Translations under genes and position numbers: made by a program
Notes under the pieces: generated by a model
The model's database searches: none
What the model saw: the letters and a program-made list of their open reading frames with translations, nothing else
Told to the model about the DNA's origin: nothing
Source: Aliishimia sp965656085
GTDB taxonomy: Bacteria > Pseudomonadota > Alphaproteobacteria > Rhodobacterales > Rhodobacteraceae
NCBI GenBank assembly: GCA_965656085.1
Contig: CBFHJA010000013.1
Location: 1 to 64,000, forward strand
Direction of reading: 5' to 3'
Length of the DNA stretch: 64,000 nucleotides
In this document: positions 52,001 to 60,038 of the stretch, in pieces
Layout of the letters: each line of letters begins with the position of its first letter
Numbering within the stretch: the stretch's first letter is position 1

Positions 52001-53922
52001 TTTTCACCCCGGAGAAACTTCGGGCTGTGGCGGCGGTGCCGACCGGTGTCAACGCGTATCGGGACTTTGTCATCAAGACGGTAAGACCCGCCTATGAAAA
52101 CATGATACGTGAGTCCGCAGGGGCGTTGCAGCGCGTCGTAAATGCGTCCGATTGTGATGTAGAGGAACTGCTCATCATCGCGGGCCAACGCTCACAGCGG
52201 GTGTTGTCTGCTGTCATGCCGTCATTGGTACGTCAGGTTTCGCATGTGGGCCCGCCACCACGGATCTCGGTCGAACCGGACAGGCTGGCGCGGCGCTTCG
52301 TGGCCAGCGTGCCAAACGTCGGAGCTGAGATCCGGGCCATTGAAGATTTCGCGCAGATGGATCGCGCCTATCAAGCATTGGCGGTCACAGGGGCATTTGC
52401 GGTTCTGGCGCTGCCCGCGGCTGTCGGCGCAACGCTGGCCGAGGCGGGCGGCGGTACAGCGGCACTGCTGACGTCGGCGGCCGCAGGGGCCGTGGGTGTC
52501 GGTGATCTGTTGGAGTTGGGGCTGATTGCGCCTGAAGATATCGGCGAATACCTGAAACGCGAACGGGACGCAGCCACAATTCGGGGGATGGCCCTGCAAA
52601 TGGACCCCGATGTTCAGGATGAATTTGACGCGCGACGTGATACCGCGCTGGCCGGTCTTGCGGCTGTGTTTCCAGCCCTCGGTGTGGCGCAAGGGGTCAA
52701 GGCAGTCAGATCTGCCAGAGATCTGCAAAAGGGACGGCGACTGATTGAGGGGCTCGACCCGGGTGCGCGGGCGAGCGATCTGCCGGACGCGTCCCGCGCA
52801 CTGATCGCGGGCGCGTACGAGGATTCAGTGCGCCGTGTCGCGTCGGGTGTGGCAAGCGAAGAAGATCTGCAACTTGTCTCGCGCGTGCATGACGCGATTG
52901 GTGGGCACCACCCCTCGGACCTGCTCTACGAAACAATTCGCACCGGGCATCTGGAGAAACCGGCCCGGGACATTGTGGACCGAACCAGCAACGCCGGGCG
53001 CATGGCCGTTCAGTCTGCGGAGGATGGTGCCGCGACCGAGATCCGGATCGGCCAATTCGTAGCCGGCGGCGTAGGCGCGCAAGTTTTCGAAGATGCAACT
53101 GCGCCCGGCGCTTATGTCTATCGGTTCGTGGCAGGTGACGATCGGGTGAATGATTTCAAGGGGCGGACGCTCTTGGAAGAGCTACCGGACGACGTCAGCG
53201 ACGTTGTCCAAGTGGCCAAACGTGACAAAGCCTTTCTTGTGCCGGGTGATGGCGATATGTGGGTCGAACGGGTCCAGAGGCTGAACCCGGCGCGCACACA
53301 ATTATCCCGCACCATTGATCCGCGCACGGGCGAAAGGCTGCCGCTGGCGGCTACGGGCAGTCAAATGACCGATGGACAGGCGCTTGCGCTGGCAGCTGCA
53401 ACACGCGCTCTCAACCGGCAGGGGCTGGCTTGGACGGATAACCATGCGGGCAATTATCGCTTCGTGCGGCTTGGCTCGGACGAAGCGGCGGATCAATGGA
53501 AGGTTGTCATTATCGATCCTGGCAATGTGTATCGGGCGAAAGGCGCAACAGCTGCTGAGCGCTATGCAAATGCCAGACGCGCCCAAACGGTGTTCAACGC
53601 GGGAAATGCGTCCGAGAACCCACAAGCACAGGCCGCATTTGCAGCTTTTCGACAGATGCACGTCTTGGCGGAGAGGGGCTTGGCTGGCCGACCAGCATGG
53701 AAAAATGCCAGGCAGATCGCAGCGAGAAACAGGAACGCAGCTTTTTCGCACAGCTTTGCGTATATCGAACCAAATGTTCCAGGGTTCGAGGCCGGATGGG
53801 GCGCCATGGCATCGAACCGCCCCGTGTTCTCAAGCAGAATGGCAGAATCGGCCGAACGCTTTGAGGAGGCGTACAGTAGATACTACGGAGATCTCGCCCG
53901 ACTGCCTCCAATCCCGAAATAG
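49069..53922 (+). CDS. Giant exported protein with C-terminal protein-kinase-like domain (putative toxin/effector)
   Basis: This 1617-residue protein has a Sec signal peptide (MPLRAFRHLWLSLIVSIACAFPAAAQ). Residues about 30-1050 are beta-rich and unrecognised. Residues 1105-1153 form a long Ala/Gly-rich hydrophobic stretch (LALPAAVGATLAEAGGGTAA...), followed by AAVFPALGVAQGVKAVRSAR, like pre-toxin segments of polymorphic toxins. Residues about 1325-1500 read as a kinase-like fold: glycine-rich IGQFVAGGVGAQVFE (1327-1341), YVYRF (1349-1353), hinge-like MWVERVQRL (1397 on), catalytic-loop-like WTDNHAGN (D1457, H1459, N1462) and DFG-like IIDPG (D1483). The classical beta-3 lysine is not obvious. 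The ATG at 49069 has AAGGTGA before it. No secretion-system gene is adjacent. Confidence 0.68.
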   Translation: MPLRAFRHLWLSLIVSIACAFPAAAQITQVDPNSRAPSTQDAPATTSAVRGPEGAYRLVFGGNDWIDVAREFRVAATIGDVYLPANSITAGQTGKACVYGESNSGGTSFNACEGTSPRLQLRPDGAFRMNLPRGYPFERGVEVRLNKSGDGYTGFWRSGDRVGRVQMKPLAPKITHVFVRASHGGGPLSEWSGGPVEESVPTVSLEGLSQVFPNRPGATGRPSRLEVRVLGQNLFGGVSLSVPENRGLRPGRIFAFRNALPNGARPPLKLQNHQGVTFGISAFSGAPPGIVTLAVANQRFPINLAWEGDPPKADDVERPELDRIVLLDERGKVIPQIIESVPFRVAAIYDSDHPDAMRPMSLEWAPKDRRVLRRDDIVKALFVSDLFYVPHFADQDLEGSPAFGTSLRGAAGDRYNPETTREILSSKLAGRWAIAHDGALEGQPVSLSGIGVVASGTAPPIRLVLGDGSAARSFAARDVFARTGADGTSVLVDMLLREIPRLRGETAQEAARRTKPAGAAVPAPVDVTTLMATVDGTQQSFQILRTERRPLTDAKLRLAPDPATSGYRGVWIEKAPTSIQDEAVQRWTRAADLKDAQPLQEQGFNQATPPGFEYPFDRNGAPNGASATRRVLVSGTFPSGARTPFLSDDPKISYRVRPIDPAQHAALRAKAREVNGPDAASGPDLLVFEAVLAPGVQEGEKTVRVAGDSATWPLHFARTAALRFVRPGTPARAMEGIFHPGETLRVALDVSAGEEAGPMDGLDVELFVAPPRGSVRSLGTLPVVEEGIGHARTGPIRLLGTGPAVMFQPDPAEDALDIAVAPGSRLLARPVGIRGVPAEAVGEIALPEKVDSAFDAALKKVAACTGQTFEERGVFAHKASATFTRNFMFSFRQNVPQYSVKTRVLNGDHAALIVLRDQLEPMLRADLARMRGSVSDAAINRLFNRAKTNAALRGSDFWSQTFQMPVGRVVVDFKLRDLFTPEKLRAVAAVPTGVNAYRDFVIKTVRPAYENMIRESAGALQRVVNASDCDVEELLIIAGQRSQRVLSAVMPSLVRQVSHVGPPPRISVEPDRLARRFVASVPNVGAEIRAIEDFAQMDRAYQALAVTGAFAVLALPAAVGATLAEAGGGTAALLTSAAAGAVGVGDLLELGLIAPEDIGEYLKRERDAATIRGMALQMDPDVQDEFDARRDTALAGLAAVFPALGVAQGVKAVRSARDLQKGRRLIEGLDPGARASDLPDASRALIAGAYEDSVRRVASGVASEEDLQLVSRVHDAIGGHHPSDLLYETIRTGHLEKPARDIVDRTSNAGRMAVQSAEDGAATEIRIGQFVAGGVGAQVFEDATAPGAYVYRFVAGDDRVNDFKGRTLLEELPDDVSDVVQVAKRDKAFLVPGDGDMWVERVQRLNPARTQLSRTIDPRTGERLPLAATGSQMTDGQALALAAATRALNRQGLAWTDNHAGNYRFVRLGSDEAADQWKVVIIDPGNVYRAKGATAAERYANARRAQTVFNAGNASENPQAQAAFAAFRQMHVLAERGLAGRPAWKNARQIAARNRNAAFSHSFAYIEPNVPGFEAGWGAMASNRPVFSSRMAESAERFEEAYSRYYGDLARLPPIPK

Positions 53923-54129
53923 AGTGGTTGGCGCAGATGAGCGTAGCTCGGCAAAAGGCTTGACCCGCTGAAGATGGCGCCCGCACTTGTCTGCCAGTGC
54001 GATGGTATCGCGGGTCAGGGCGTCTGCCAATGCCCGGTCCGCACGGAGATCAGCAAACCGAAGAAGACCAAGCGCAGCGGCGATTGAGGCCACGACCGCA
54101 GCAAAGATGATCCAGTTGATTGATTTCAT
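53830..54129 (-). CDS. Possible small membrane-anchored protein overlapping the giant gene
   Basis: This 99-residue frame starts MKSINWIIFAAVVASIAAALGLLRFAD, a plausible single membrane helix. A helical charged segment follows (DALTRDTIALADKCGRHLQRV), then a C-terminus that overlaps the last 93 bases of the giant gene on the opposite strand. The N-terminal half looks coding; the overlapping tail may be fortuitous. If real, a membrane-anchored small protein next to a toxin-like gene could be immunity, but this is speculative. Confidence 0.35.
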   Translation of the reverse strand: MKSINWIIFAAVVASIAAALGLLRFADLRADRALADALTRDTIALADKCGRHLQRVKPFAELRSSAPTTLFRDWRQSGEISVVSTVRLLKAFGRFCHSA

Positions 54130-54198
54130 GCCTGCAGGCGTCATCGGATAACGCGGCCGCAATTTTGCAAATCAAGGCTTTGGAGGCAAGACTTCATA

Positions 54199-55035
54199 AT
54201 GGCGACACAAGCTGCAACATACCGGCTTTCTTCAGTGCCGACCTTTTTTGTCCTCGCCTTCGCAATCAGTTGGGCGTTCTGGGGTCTGGCGATTGTCGCA
54301 CCAGGGACAACTTGGGCAGGCATCGGATTTTATGGTGGTGGCTTTGGACCTTTCATCGCCGCGCTTATTACGGTTGCAGTGTTCGGAAGATCCCCTTGGG
54401 ACTGGTTCAAGTCGCTCTGGCGATGGCGTGTGGCACCTCGGTTCTGGGCGTTTGCGATGCTGTTCCCTGTCGGTATGGCGCTCGCAGCCTCCGTGATCTT
54501 CGGAACATTTGGGGGGCAGACAGATTGGGCTGATGCGGCGGCGCGGCTGGCACTTTGGCCAGCAGCTTTCGCGACGGTCACGCTTGTTGGTGGAGGCAAT
54601 GAAGAATTGGGCTGGCGCGGTTTCGCGCTTCCCGCACTCCAAGATCACCTGACACCGATGGTTGCGACCTCGATCCTCGGTATGCTTTGGGCAGCATGGC
54701 ATATCCCATTGATCGCGGCGACGGGTGGCGGTTGGGAGGCATTCCGCATGTCCGGTGCGGAGCTTGTGCCTGTCGCGATTACCTTCCTGAGCATCGCGAC
54801 CCATGCATTCTGGTATACGTGGCTCTACAACCGAACGGGCAGCGTCCTGCTCTGCATCCTTTTGCATGGTGGATACAACGCCGCAAACCATGTGTTTATT
54901 TTCGTGCCGATAGACGCGCTGCACGGGCCAGACGAATTGCGTCTTCTGATCACGATGACGGGCTTGCTGGTCGCAAGTGTCTTGGTGCTCCTCGTCGCGA
55001 CCAAAGGGCGATTGGGATACCGCCATGAACAATGA
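54199..55035 (+). CDS. CPBP-family intramembrane metalloprotease
   Basis: This is a 278-residue polytopic membrane protein with about eight helices. The CAAX-protease/bacteriocin-processing (CPBP/Abi) motifs are present: E135-E136-x-x-x-R140 in NEELGWRGF, H168 in AAWHIP, and H223 in LLHGGYNAANH. These residues form the glutamate/histidine active site. Some relatives give self-immunity to bacteriocins or process exported peptides, which is notable beside the giant toxin-like protein. The stop overlaps the next gene by 11 bases. Confidence 0.87.
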   Translation: MATQAATYRLSSVPTFFVLAFAISWAFWGLAIVAPGTTWAGIGFYGGGFGPFIAALITVAVFGRSPWDWFKSLWRWRVAPRFWAFAMLFPVGMALAASVIFGTFGGQTDWADAAARLALWPAAFATVTLVGGGNEELGWRGFALPALQDHLTPMVATSILGMLWAAWHIPLIAATGGGWEAFRMSGAELVPVAITFLSIATHAFWYTWLYNRTGSVLLCILLHGGYNAANHVFIFVPIDALHGPDELRLLITMTGLLVASVLVLLVATKGRLGYRHEQ

Positions 55036-55492
55036 GCTGATCAATCAGCTCGCCATCTGGCAGGTTGCGCTTCCGCTGGGTGTGATCTTTGTCAGCGCGC
55101 TCCTGCAGTTGGCTACATTTGCAGCGGGCCTGCGCACGACCGGAATATCTCCTGCCGATCCAGCACTCCACGCAATTTGCGGCACGCAGGTGCTGGCACC
55201 CTGCACCGGCACGGTTCTCCACACCATCGACGGGGTTCCAGCCAATCCCGTGCCCGAAATGAACCGCGATGCCATGACTGGCAACAGTGTCATTCTTGAT
55301 TGCAAGGAGTTGGCAGTCGCTCTGGCGCATTTCATTCCTGGGAGCCTGACCGTCACCGAGGGCGAGGTCGTCGAGATCGGGCAAGAGATCGCCGAGGTCG
55401 GAAATTCGGGCAACTCCGGAGAGCCACACCTGCACGTTCGCGTCCAAGAAGGTGCTCCGCGCGACCAACCCCTATCGGGCGACCGCCTCTGA
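55025..55492 (+). CDS. Membrane-anchored degenerate M23/LytM-like protein
   Basis: This 155-residue protein has one N-terminal membrane segment (LAIWQVALPLGVIFVSALLQL), followed by a short LytM-like beta domain: VLAPCTGTVLHTIDGVP, GNSVILDCKELAVALAHF, VEIGQEIAEVGNSGNSGEPHLHVRV. The HLH motif of M23 peptidases is present, but the first zinc site (G-x-H-x-G-x-D) is absent, so enzymatic activity is doubtful. The C-terminus after HVRVQEGAP looks abnormal; a shift of frame would continue ...NPYRATA, so a frameshift near 55450 is possible. It is coupled to the CPBP gene. Confidence 0.65.
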   Translation: MNNELINQLAIWQVALPLGVIFVSALLQLATFAAGLRTTGISPADPALHAICGTQVLAPCTGTVLHTIDGVPANPVPEMNRDAMTGNSVILDCKELAVALAHFIPGSLTVTEGEVVEIGQEIAEVGNSGNSGEPHLHVRVQEGAPRDQPLSGDRL

Positions 55493-55681
55493 TTCACAAT
55501 TGACGGAGATTTTTTGGTTTGGAATACCCGTTTCAGAGTGGGGCAGAAGTGGTTGCTCCCACGCACTTCCAGACAGAGGACAGTCAATCGCGTCACGTCA
55601 AAGACGGCTGTGTCCTGCCACCCAGCCTTTCCAATGCGGCATCTTGAATGACCGCTTCCAGTCTTTCTGTCGATCCTGTCC

Positions 55682-57022
55682 TCAGGCGCCCATCAGGGCC
55701 GGGTCGAACGGGTATTGCGTCAGCCGTTCATAGCCGGTTTCGGTGATCAGCACCTGATCTTCGAGCTTGATCGAGAAATCGCCGCCCACCTCGCCCGCCA
55801 GCACCTCGACGCAGAGCGTCATGCCCGGCTCCAGCGGGTAGTCGAAGGCACCGGGGACCGCCTTGTCGGGATAAGCCACGAGGGGCCACTCGTCGCACAG
55901 GCCAACGCCGTGCATCAGGCAGCCGTATTTCTGGGCCTGAAATTTCTCGGGCAGCCGGTGGCAATTGGCGGTCAGGTCGGGGATCATCACGCCGGGTTTG
56001 AGCATCTCCATATTGGTCTCGATATGCTCGACGCTGATCTGCATCGCCTCGATCATGTCTGGGCGGGGCGGGCGGTCTCCGATCCACCACGTCCGCGAGA
56101 TATCCACGCAGATGCCATAGGCGCCCACGAGGTCTGTGTCGAAGGCGATGATCTCGTTGTTCTGGGTGATCCGGGGGCCGCATTCCTGAAACCACGGATT
56201 GGTGCGTGGCCCAGAGGTGAGCAGGCGCGTTTCGATCCATTCGCCACCCCGGCGGATGTTCTCGGCATGCATCACCGCCCAGATATCGTCCTCTGAGGTG
56301 TTGCCCAAGGGCACATTGGCGCGGGCGAAGTCTTCCATCAGCCGCACTGTGGTCTCGCAGGCATGGGACGCGCAGCGCATCGCCTTGATCTCGTCAGGCC
56401 CCTTGACCGAGCGGGCTTTCTCGGTGACCTCCTCGCCTTCCATGATCTCAAAGCCCTGCGCTTCGAGCGCCCGCAGCCCGTGGATCATTGGCTTGTCTAC
56501 CGCGAGGCGCGTGTTGCCGGGGGCGTGCTCTTGCAGCAGGAGACGCACCTCGTTGGAGAACACATCGGCGGCCACATCCACCTTGTCGCCCCGGTCGAAA
56601 TAGAACAGATCGGCGCCGGAGCGGGCCTCGCGCACCAGCGGGTTGAACGCGGACAGGAAGGGGGAGTTCTTGTAGTCCCAGATCACCATGTAGCCATCGG
56701 CGCAGACCAGAACTGCACGGAACGGGTTGTGGGTGTTCCAGAGCTGCATGTTGGTGCTGTCCGTGGCGTAGCGGATGTTCAGCGGATCGAACATCAAAAG
56801 GCCGCCATAGCCGCGATCGACGATGTGCCGGGTCACGCGCTCCCAGCGGTAGCGGCGCATCTCGGCAAGGTTTGGAAGCTCCAGCCCCGCCGCCTCCCAC
56901 TCGGCAAAGGCCAACTGCGTTGGGCCGATCTCGATGCGGTTCTTGTCATTCGGGGTGCCGTCGCCCAAGATGGCGCCACGGGTCGGGTCGATCTTGCGGG
57001 TGTCGCTGAAATGCTGGTTCAT
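55682..57022 (-). CDS. dddP: Dimethylsulfoniopropionate lyase DddP
   Basis: This 446-residue member of the M24 metallopeptidase fold cleaves DMSP to dimethyl sulfide and acrylate. The sequence follows DddP throughout: MNQHFSDTRKIDPTRGAILG, DPLNIRYATDSTNMQLWN and MVIWDYKNSPFLSAFNP, and length matches the family exactly. All six metal-site residues known from DddP structures are present at the same numbers: D295, D297, D307, H371, E406 and E421. The start at 57022 is the family start; a longer frame to 57160 overlaps the divergent gene. DMSP use is a marine-roseobacter trait. It is divergent from the DUF3445 gene across 97 bp. Confidence 0.96.
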   Translation of the reverse strand: MNQHFSDTRKIDPTRGAILGDGTPNDKNRIEIGPTQLAFAEWEAAGLELPNLAEMRRYRWERVTRHIVDRGYGGLLMFDPLNIRYATDSTNMQLWNTHNPFRAVLVCADGYMVIWDYKNSPFLSAFNPLVREARSGADLFYFDRGDKVDVAADVFSNEVRLLLQEHAPGNTRLAVDKPMIHGLRALEAQGFEIMEGEEVTEKARSVKGPDEIKAMRCASHACETTVRLMEDFARANVPLGNTSEDDIWAVMHAENIRRGGEWIETRLLTSGPRTNPWFQECGPRITQNNEIIAFDTDLVGAYGICVDISRTWWIGDRPPRPDMIEAMQISVEHIETNMEMLKPGVMIPDLTANCHRLPEKFQAQKYGCLMHGVGLCDEWPLVAYPDKAVPGAFDYPLEPGMTLCVEVLAGEVGGDFSIKLEDQVLITETGYERLTQYPFDPALMGA

Positions 57023-57119
57023 CGTGAAATCTCCGGCCGTGGAGACAAACGTGGCCACACTCCGCGCGCCAGTCGCCTTGATTTGCGACACGGATCCGCG
57101 TCGCTTTTGGAGCGTGTGC

Positions 57120-57869
57120 ATGATTTTGCAGAGGCATTTGCCGGAAGACATGCGGGACAAGCGCCCCTTGCCCGGGGTTCAGCCGGTCCGGGGCGACTGG
57201 TTTCGTGTGGATGAGGCCTATACCGGGCAGATGGCGCTGCGCCGCCGCCTGCTTACCGAGCGGCGCAGCGACGTGCTCGCCTGCCCTCGGGCCGCTCTGC
57301 CCGCCGCGCAGGAGCTCTATCACATGATGCTGGGGCTGCTGCCCGCGCATGGGTTCAAGATCGGTGCCGGGACCGCGAGCTGCCCCGATGGGGTCGAGGT
57401 GCCGCTGGACCGCGCCGACCCGCTGGGCACGCTCGGGGCGCTGGTGCAATGCGATCTGTGCCTGATGGAGAAGGCCGAAGGCGCTGCCGAGCACCATCTG
57501 GCCGCCGCGGTGCTGTGCTTTCCCGCGTTCTGGACGCTGTCGGAAAAGGTCGGCAGGCCGATGGGGCGCATTCACAAGCCTGTGGCCGTCTATGATGAGA
57601 ATGTGGCGCGGCGGGTGCAGCGGCTCTTCGACGGGGTGCAGACCGGGCGGCCCCTCTGGCGCTACAATCAGCATTTCGAGCCGAGCCCGGCGCTGTTCAC
57701 GCCGGTCACGGAGGCCGAAAAGTTCAGCGGGCCGCGCCGTCCGCCAGACCGGCAGGGGGACTATTACCGCAGCGAGCGGCAGACCGTGTTGCGGCTGCCC
57801 GAGACCCGCGCGGTGCTCTTCGCGATCCACACCTACATGCTTCGGCGCGAAGATGTGGCCCGGCCATGA
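57120..57869 (+). CDS. DUF3445 (heme-dependent oxidative N-demethylase-like) protein
   Basis: This is a 249-residue protein. KRPLPGVQPVRGDWFRVDEAYTGQMALRRRLL, LVQCDLCLMEKAEG, FPAFWTLSEKVGRPMGRIHKPVAVYDENVARRV, WRYNQHFEPSPALF and YYRSERQTVLRLPETRAVLFAIHTYM are the conserved blocks of DUF3445, a family that includes heme-dependent oxidative N-demethylases such as those acting on methylated amines. Substrate unknown. The ATG at 57120 is preceded by GGAGCG. The last four bases overlap the next gene, so they are coupled. Confidence 0.87.
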   Translation: MILQRHLPEDMRDKRPLPGVQPVRGDWFRVDEAYTGQMALRRRLLTERRSDVLACPRAALPAAQELYHMMLGLLPAHGFKIGAGTASCPDGVEVPLDRADPLGTLGALVQCDLCLMEKAEGAAEHHLAAAVLCFPAFWTLSEKVGRPMGRIHKPVAVYDENVARRVQRLFDGVQTGRPLWRYNQHFEPSPALFTPVTEAEKFSGPRRPPDRQGDYYRSERQTVLRLPETRAVLFAIHTYMLRREDVARP

Positions 57870-58423
57870 GGACCCTCGCGGTCTGCCTGCTGCTCGCCGC
57901 CCCGGCTTTGGCGGACGATCCGCGTGCGGGGTTCGATGGGCTCGATCAGGAGGGCTTGCGCGCGGTGCTGATCGAAACCGGCACCAATCTGCGGCCCCTC
58001 GAACGTCATGGGGTGGAGGTGGACGGCTGCGAGATGACGACCTATTGGTGGCGCCTGCGCGAGGACACGCGCTGGGTGATGTGGTCGTCCTTCCGGTTCC
58101 AGATGGGCGCCGCCATGCTTGGCGATGGCAGCGACGTGCCAGCCAAGATCGCGATGGAGGGCCATCAGGAGTTGGAGGACATGGTGCTGTTCATGTTCCG
58201 CATGGCGCCCGGGCTCACGGCGCGCCACGAGGTGCCCTTCGAGCGGCGTGGCCCGCGCGGCCCGGCGCGCCCCTCGGAGCGCGGGGACGGCAGCACGCAT
58301 CATTATCTCGACGCGACGGATTTCTATATGCGCCATGAGAACCGCGGGATCGCAGACCGGGCGCGCCGGTTCTCGGCAGCCTATGTGGAATATGTGCGCC
58401 GGTACTGCAAAGTGACCGGGTAA
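57866..58423 (+). CDS. Secreted hypothetical protein
   Basis: This 185-residue protein has a short signal peptide (MRTLAVCLLLAAPALA-DD). The mature part contains HGVEVDGCEMTTYWWRLREDTRWVMWSSFRFQMGAA, probably a beta-rich fold, and a basic C-terminal helix (RRFSAAYVEYVRRYCKVTG). Two Cys in the mature chain could pair. I do not recognise the family. It is translationally coupled to the DUF3445 gene. Confidence 0.72.
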   Translation: MRTLAVCLLLAAPALADDPRAGFDGLDQEGLRAVLIETGTNLRPLERHGVEVDGCEMTTYWWRLREDTRWVMWSSFRFQMGAAMLGDGSDVPAKIAMEGHQELEDMVLFMFRMAPGLTARHEVPFERRGPRGPARPSERGDGSTHHYLDATDFYMRHENRGIADRARRFSAAYVEYVRRYCKVTG

Positions 58424-58448
58424 AAGTGAGTGCCGAGGGCGCTGCGGC

Positions 58449-59837
58449 TCAGTCCGTGCGCAGAGCGGCGAAAACAGCCGTCTTGACGGGCACGACGTCC
58501 ATGGCGGTGGCGGTGGCGATGGCCTCTCGCGGTGCCGGGCGCGTGTCAACGCCTCCGGTGAAGCCCGCATAGGGGTTGGCGAGGGTGCTCAAGGCAATCA
58601 CCAGCGCAAGGCTCGCGCTGCGGGCGCGGCTTTCGCGGGGCAGGGTCTTGCATTGCTGCACCATCCAGCCCAGCAGGCTGACCTTGCCCGTCGACTCTCC
58701 GGACGCGTCTTGGCAGGTCTTTTCAACCTCGTGCGGTGCTGCGCGCGATTTTTCCGGGGATGCGGTCAGAGACACCGGTTTGAGGTGCGGGTCTTTTTCG
58801 GGTTTTGCGGCTGCGGGCGGGGTCGGCGCGGCCTTGGTCTGCTGAGCACTTGCCGGTTGGGTGCGGCTTGACGAGGAGCGCAGCGAGGCAAGCGCCTTGG
58901 CGGCAAAGCCTTCGGCACTGTCATGCGGCGCAGTCTCGGCCGTCTCCAAGTCGGGATCGGTCGCCAGAGGCGCGGCGGCGATCCGGTCCTTGTAGAAGGA
59001 CAGCACGATGCGCCCGTTTGGGAACGTCGCGTCCGCGTCCAAGCGGAACACATGCAGGGCCCATTTGCCAGTGGGGCTGATCGCGTCGCCTGCCTTCAGC
59101 GCCAGTTTGCCAGCGCCATGTGCGCGGTGGAGTGTGCGCAGAAGGTTCACGGCTGTGGCCAGCGGCACGGCCTTCGGGATGCCTTCGATCTCGATCGCGG
59201 GGCCGGGCAGGTGCTCGGGGTTCCTCAGGCGCAGCGCCCATGTCTCGCGCCCATGGGCATCAAGATCGACCTCGGTGGGGACAGGGTGCAAGAGCAGATC
59301 GACAGGGACCTGCTGACTGGCACAGGCGCGCAGGTCGTCTGCGGAGAAGAGCCGGTCAGAGGGGGCGAAATGCAGGGCGAGAAACCCGGTATGTGCGGCG
59401 ATGAACTGTGCGGCCACATGCAGTGCCTTGAGCTTGATGACCGGATCGCAGGTGGCGGCGCTGCCGAACTCGCGCATGATGCGCCGGGCCTCGGGCGGGA
59501 GCGGCGCGTTGCCGTCGCCGATCTCGATCGTCACATGCAGGTTGTGGTTCTGAACCGCGTGGTCGTATTCGAAGCGGCTCAGGCGGTTGATCGGGCTCGT
59601 GACGGCCTGCGCGAAGCGGGCCATCGGCGCGGGTACCTCTTCGAAGCCGAGCATGATGTGGAACTGCTCGCAGGAGAGCAGCCACCAGCCGTCATGGCTC
59701 AACGCGCTCTTGGTGACATAGCATCCCGGGGTGCCCTCGAAGGCTGCGTTCAGCGCATCGAGCAACACGGTGTAGTCGGGTTCCGGTGCCGTGTAGAACA
59801 GTGCCGTCGCGTCTACGTTATAGATGCTGTCTGTCAT
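58449..59837 (-). CDS. Hypothetical protein with C-terminal hydrophobic segment
   Basis: This is a 462-residue protein of unknown family. The first 290 residues look like a cytosolic alpha/beta domain (MTDSIYNVDATALFYTAPEPDY..., SRFEYDHAVQNHNLHVTIEIGDG). A low-complexity Ala/Pro/Lys linker follows (TKAAPTPPAAAKPEKDPH). The C-terminal part has KVSLLGWMVQQCKTLPRESRARSASLALVIALSTLANPY, with one possible membrane helix. The start at 59837 (MTDSIY) is preferred over an ATG at 59945. Not linked to its neighbours by obvious operon structure. Confidence 0.7.
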   Translation of the reverse strand: MTDSIYNVDATALFYTAPEPDYTVLLDALNAAFEGTPGCYVTKSALSHDGWWLLSCEQFHIMLGFEEVPAPMARFAQAVTSPINRLSRFEYDHAVQNHNLHVTIEIGDGNAPLPPEARRIMREFGSAATCDPVIKLKALHVAAQFIAAHTGFLALHFAPSDRLFSADDLRACASQQVPVDLLLHPVPTEVDLDAHGRETWALRLRNPEHLPGPAIEIEGIPKAVPLATAVNLLRTLHRAHGAGKLALKAGDAISPTGKWALHVFRLDADATFPNGRIVLSFYKDRIAAAPLATDPDLETAETAPHDSAEGFAAKALASLRSSSSRTQPASAQQTKAAPTPPAAAKPEKDPHLKPVSLTASPEKSRAAPHEVEKTCQDASGESTGKVSLLGWMVQQCKTLPRESRARSASLALVIALSTLANPYAGFTGGVDTRPAPREAIATATAMDVVPVKTAVFAALRTD

Positions 59838-59974
59838 GCCGATACGCCCTTTCTGAACACCGGTGGTTGTTTCCGTTTCAGTGATCTTTGTGACGCGATT
59901 GAGGCGGGGCAGGGGCGGTTTTGGGGGATTCTTGATTGACGGCACAGGCGCGCGGGGGCTGACCGGGACAAAAA

Positions 59975-59998
59975 ACCGGCCTGCAAGCGCAGGCCGGT
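59975..59998 (-). terminator. Rho-independent terminator after the VPLPA-CTERM gene
   Basis: ACCGGCCTGC and GCAGGCCGGT form a 10-bp perfect stem with a 4-base loop. Read on the minus strand it is followed by TTTTTGTCC. It lies 40 bp downstream of the stop of the VPLPA-CTERM gene. Confidence 0.85.
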
Positions 59999-60038
59999 CT
60001 GTTCATCAGGCTTCTTTAGAAGGTTGTTTGGGGCGCGA

